64,000 nucleotides of DNA from Mesorhizobium_L sp035547755 (GTDB lineage: Bacteria > Pseudomonadota > Alphaproteobacteria > Rhizobiales > Rhizobiaceae). This document shows positions 61,858 to 64,000 of the stretch, in pieces. The notes under the pieces are model-generated. The model was not told where the DNA came from. It made no database searches and worked only from the letters and a program-made list of their open reading frames with translations. How positions within the stretch are numbered: the first letter of the stretch is position 1; every line of letters starts with the position of its first letter. The DNA lies in contig DASZUG010000070.1 of the NCBI GenBank assembly GCA_035547755.1, positions 1 to 64,000 of the forward strand. Direction: 5' to 3'. Both the position numbers and the translations under genes were made by a program.

Positions 61858-62991
61858 ATGAGACGGTATCGAGGATCGCTGCACATCCTGCTTCTGGTCG
61901 GGACCTTGGTATCGGTCGGGATGCCGGCCGCCGCGCATCCTCATGCCTGCCATCAGCTTCGGGCCCGGCTGACGGCGCTCTCGCATATACGGATCAGACC
62001 GGCGCTCGCGGCGAGGTATGACCGCGCCATAGCGGCGCAACGCGAACAGTTGCGAAATGCCAGCACCACTGCGCGGCGGAGCGGCTGCACCGGCCTTCTT
62101 TCCATCTTCGGGCCATCCAGCGGTGGGCGCTGCGGCGGCATCGACGCGACGATTTCGCGGATGGAACGCAATCTGGCGATGCTTCAGGCGAGACGCGAAA
62201 TCTTGTCGGACAGAGGCTCGGCCGAGGCGGAACGCCGTCGCGTCGTCCGCGCACTAGAGGCCGAAGGATGCGACAGCGACTCGGCCCCACTGAAAATGGC
62301 ATCAGCCAAACTGTCGGGCATCGGCAAGCCGGACGGCGCATTCGACGAGACCTTGGGGAACGGTATCGTCATTCATCGTTCAAGTCCCGCCGGCGATGGC
62401 GAGGCGAGCGGAAAGCCGGCAGCGGACGACGCGCCGCAAATCCCGGCGATCCCGGCAGGGACATACAGCACGCTTTGCGTCCGCACCTGCGACGGCTTCT
62501 ACTTTCCGATCTCCTACGCGACCACACCGAAAAATTTTGCCGGGGATGAGAGGATTTGCGAGGCGCGCTGTCCCGGCGCGGAGGCGCATCTCTATTATCA
62601 TCGCGTCGATGGGCAGGAGGCCGAAGACATGATCTCGCTGACCGGCGTTCCCTATAAGAGCCTTCCGACAGCCTTTCTCTATCGCAGCGCCAACAAGCCG
62701 CAGCCCCGCGATTGCGGCTGCGGCACCGTCAATTATTCGGCGATCGGAGAAACGCCGGCCGGCAATGCGAACCCCTCGGCAATCCAACCCGCCGCCTCAC
62801 AGCAACCGGACATCATGACCATCGGAGAACCGCCGCGTCCAAAAACGCCCGTGGAAACGCCTTCCGTACCGAAGCAGACCACGCCTTCCGCCGGTGCGAA
62901 TCGCAATGTCAGGGTCGTCGGGCCAAAATTCTTTCCCGACCCGTCAACGGCAATAGATCTGCAAGCTCCGGGCCGGAAGGAAGGCCCGTAA
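61858..62991 (+). CDS. DUF2865 secreted protein
   Basis: A 377-residue exported protein of Hyphomicrobiales. A signal peptide (ILLLVGTLVSVGMPAAAH, cleavage near residue 26), then a helical region with a Cys pair, and the DUF2865 core: TLCVRTCDGFYFPISYATTP, CEARCPGAEAHLYYH and GVPYKSLPTAFLYR, with several conserved cysteines (RTC, CEARC, DCGCG). The last 110 residues are a Pro/Thr-rich tail. Function is unknown; a periplasmic or surface role is implied. The 3' end overlaps the convergent gltX by 83 bp. Confidence 0.88.
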   Translation: MRRYRGSLHILLLVGTLVSVGMPAAAHPHACHQLRARLTALSHIRIRPALAARYDRAIAAQREQLRNASTTARRSGCTGLLSIFGPSSGGRCGGIDATISRMERNLAMLQARREILSDRGSAEAERRRVVRALEAEGCDSDSAPLKMASAKLSGIGKPDGAFDETLGNGIVIHRSSPAGDGEASGKPAADDAPQIPAIPAGTYSTLCVRTCDGFYFPISYATTPKNFAGDERICEARCPGAEAHLYYHRVDGQEAEDMISLTGVPYKSLPTAFLYRSANKPQPRDCGCGTVNYSAIGETPAGNANPSAIQPAASQQPDIMTIGEPPRPKTPVETPSVPKQTTPSAGANRNVRVVGPKFFPDPSTAIDLQAPGRKEGP

Positions 62992-64000
62992 GAGCCAATC
63001 GGAGCGGCATGAAGAGCGCCCTCCCCTTGCGCCCGCTTTCCGCCTTCACCCGATCGGTCCAGAGCTTCCAGGTGTCGCGATCCCATGGCTCTGGCGGCAG
63101 GAGGTCGAAAGCGGCACGGACAAACGCAAGGTCGTCATCGCCAAGTTGCGGCTTCTCCGTCGGTCCTTCGTTGATGATCCGCCACCATCGGACGGCGTCG
63201 GCAAATCGGTCCAGATTGCCATGCACCGCTCGCCAGAAGGGCTCCGCCTTCTCGCCTGCAATGCCGAGCGCGGCGAGACGATCCCTCGCCTCGTCGAAGC
63301 CCATGCCATGCAGCAATGTTCGGTTGAGAACTTCCAGTTCGGCCGGGTCGAATTTCGAAGCCGATTTCGATGTGTGCGACGGATCGAAATGCGACGCCAG
63401 TTCATCCAGCGACCGCGCCGCCGCGATATTCTCCGAGGTCCCGGTCAGCACCGCGAGCGACGCGACCGCCATCGGCTCGATGCCGGATTCCCGCAGGCCG
63501 GAAATGGATAAGGCGCCGGTGCGCTTCGACAGGCCCTCGCCGGAAATGGTGGTCAGGAGATTGTGGTGGCCGAAGGCCGGCGGCTCCGCGCCCAGCGCTT
63601 TGAAGAGCGCGATCTGGACGCCCGTATTGGTGACGTGATCGTCGCCGCGGATGATATGGGTGACGCCGAAATCGATATCGTCCACGACCGAGGGCAGCGT
63701 GTAGAGATAGGTGCCGTCTTCCCTGACCAGGACCGGGTCGGAAAGAGAAGCGAGATCGACCGTTTCCTCACCGCGCACGAGATCGTTCCAATGGATATCC
63801 GTCCGGTGCGTCTCGAACGGATCCGAAGCGAAATTGGGCAGCCGGAAGCGCCAATGCGGCTTCCGCCCCTCTCTTTCCAATGCGGCCTTTTCGGCGTCAG
63901 TCAGCTTCAGCGCCTCGCGGCCATAGATAGGCGGCATGCGCCGCGACAGGCGGATCTTGCGGCGAAGCTCCAGCTCCTCCGCCGTCTCGTAGCAGGGGTA
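62909..64000 (-). CDS. gltX: Glutamate--tRNA ligase (C-terminal part; runs off the window)
   Basis: Class I synthetase; the first part is outside the window. Present are YPCYETAEELELRRKIRL at the edge, DPVLVREDGTYLYTLPSVVD, HIIRGDDHVTNTGVQIALF, the KMSKS-like motif GEGLSKRTGAL and the C-terminal anticodon-binding domain (AVRWWRIINEG...). 364 residues are seen. Its end overlaps the tail of the DUF2865 gene on the opposite strand by 83 bp. Confidence 0.96.
   Translation of the reverse strand, partial: YPCYETAEELELRRKIRLSRRMPPIYGREALKLTDAEKAALEREGRKPHWRFRLPNFASDPFETHRTDIHWNDLVRGEETVDLASLSDPVLVREDGTYLYTLPSVVDDIDFGVTHIIRGDDHVTNTGVQIALFKALGAEPPAFGHHNLLTTISGEGLSKRTGALSISGLRESGIEPMAVASLAVLTGTSENIAAARSLDELASHFDPSHTSKSASKFDPAELEVLNRTLLHGMGFDEARDRLAALGIAGEKAEPFWRAVHGNLDRFADAVRWWRIINEGPTEKPQLGDDDLAFVRAAFDLLPPEPWDRDTWKLWTDRVKAESGRKGRALFMPLRLALTGLPSGPELADLLPLTGRERILARRP

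Overview
This 64 kb window is a piece of GC-rich chromosome from an alphaproteobacterium, almost certainly order Hyphomicrobiales (Rhizobiales), of the Brucellaceae/Phyllobacteriaceae/Rhizobiaceae type. The evidence is gene content: a cckA-type hybrid kinase, a giant coiled-coil protein matching the polar-growth protein GPR, a DUF2865 protein, a rhizobial-type betaine-homocysteine methyltransferase, a DksA variant with a degraded zinc site, the block alaS-recA-cckA, and intergenic palindromes typical of rhizobia. Genes are dense and mostly housekeeping. There is no prophage, transposase, CRISPR array or plasmid function.

Layout. 0-3.3 kb: divergent Lrp-type regulator (partial) and ald, then a 276-bp terminal-inverted-repeat element and two small-protein genes. 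3.3-9.5 kb (minus strand): cysK, alaX, sseA and a GNAT gene as a likely cysteine/alanyl-tRNA quality operon, then an RhlE-type helicase, DUF1697 and dksA. 9.7-12.9 kb: SixA-like phosphatase and the ycjX-ycjF pair. 12.97-13.27 kb: second copy of the inverted-repeat element, in the opposite orientation. 13.4-16 kb: small accessory genes (CBS pair, SRPBCC, SDR, secreted protein). 16-20.8 kb (minus): ltrA; then ferredoxin, ferredoxin-NADP reductase, folP, folK; and an Hpt protein. 21.2-26.7 kb: the 1822-residue GPR-like protein. 26.7-31.5 kb (minus): GNAT, then a complete Mla-type lipid ABC system (permease, ATPase, MCE protein, lipoprotein). 31.6-36.6 kb: dipeptide epimerase, MFS carrier, 2OG-Fe(II) oxygenase, DUF3008, trmJ-like/murI. 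36.7-43.3 kb: TfoX-N protein, icd, aqpZ, alaS, recA. 43.4-50 kb: PfkB kinase, OmpA-like lipoprotein, CPA1 antiporter and a NEW3-protein/ABC export operon. 50-54.8 kb: cckA, FliO-like protein, PhnD-like protein. 54.8-64 kb: desaturase/XRE divergent pair, bmt, tRNA-Leu(UAA), MBL-fold hydrolase, maeB, DUF2865 protein and the 3' part of gltX.

Functional threads: envelope growth and integrity (GPR, Mla system, murI, OmpA-like lipoprotein, dipeptide epimerase, desaturase), cell-cycle signalling (CckA, an Hpt protein), sulphur/one-carbon metabolism (cysK, sseA, bmt, folP, folK) and translation quality (alaS, alaX, gltX, tRNA-Leu).

The least explained content is non-coding: the paired inverted-repeat element at 1.4 and 13.0 kb, the 200-bp palindrome beside tRNA-Leu, two copies of a rhizobial hairpin repeat, and several well-formed operator palindromes (ald, gpr, desaturase/XRE, bmt). 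The internal 36- and 29-residue repeats of the GPR-like protein are the most striking protein architecture.
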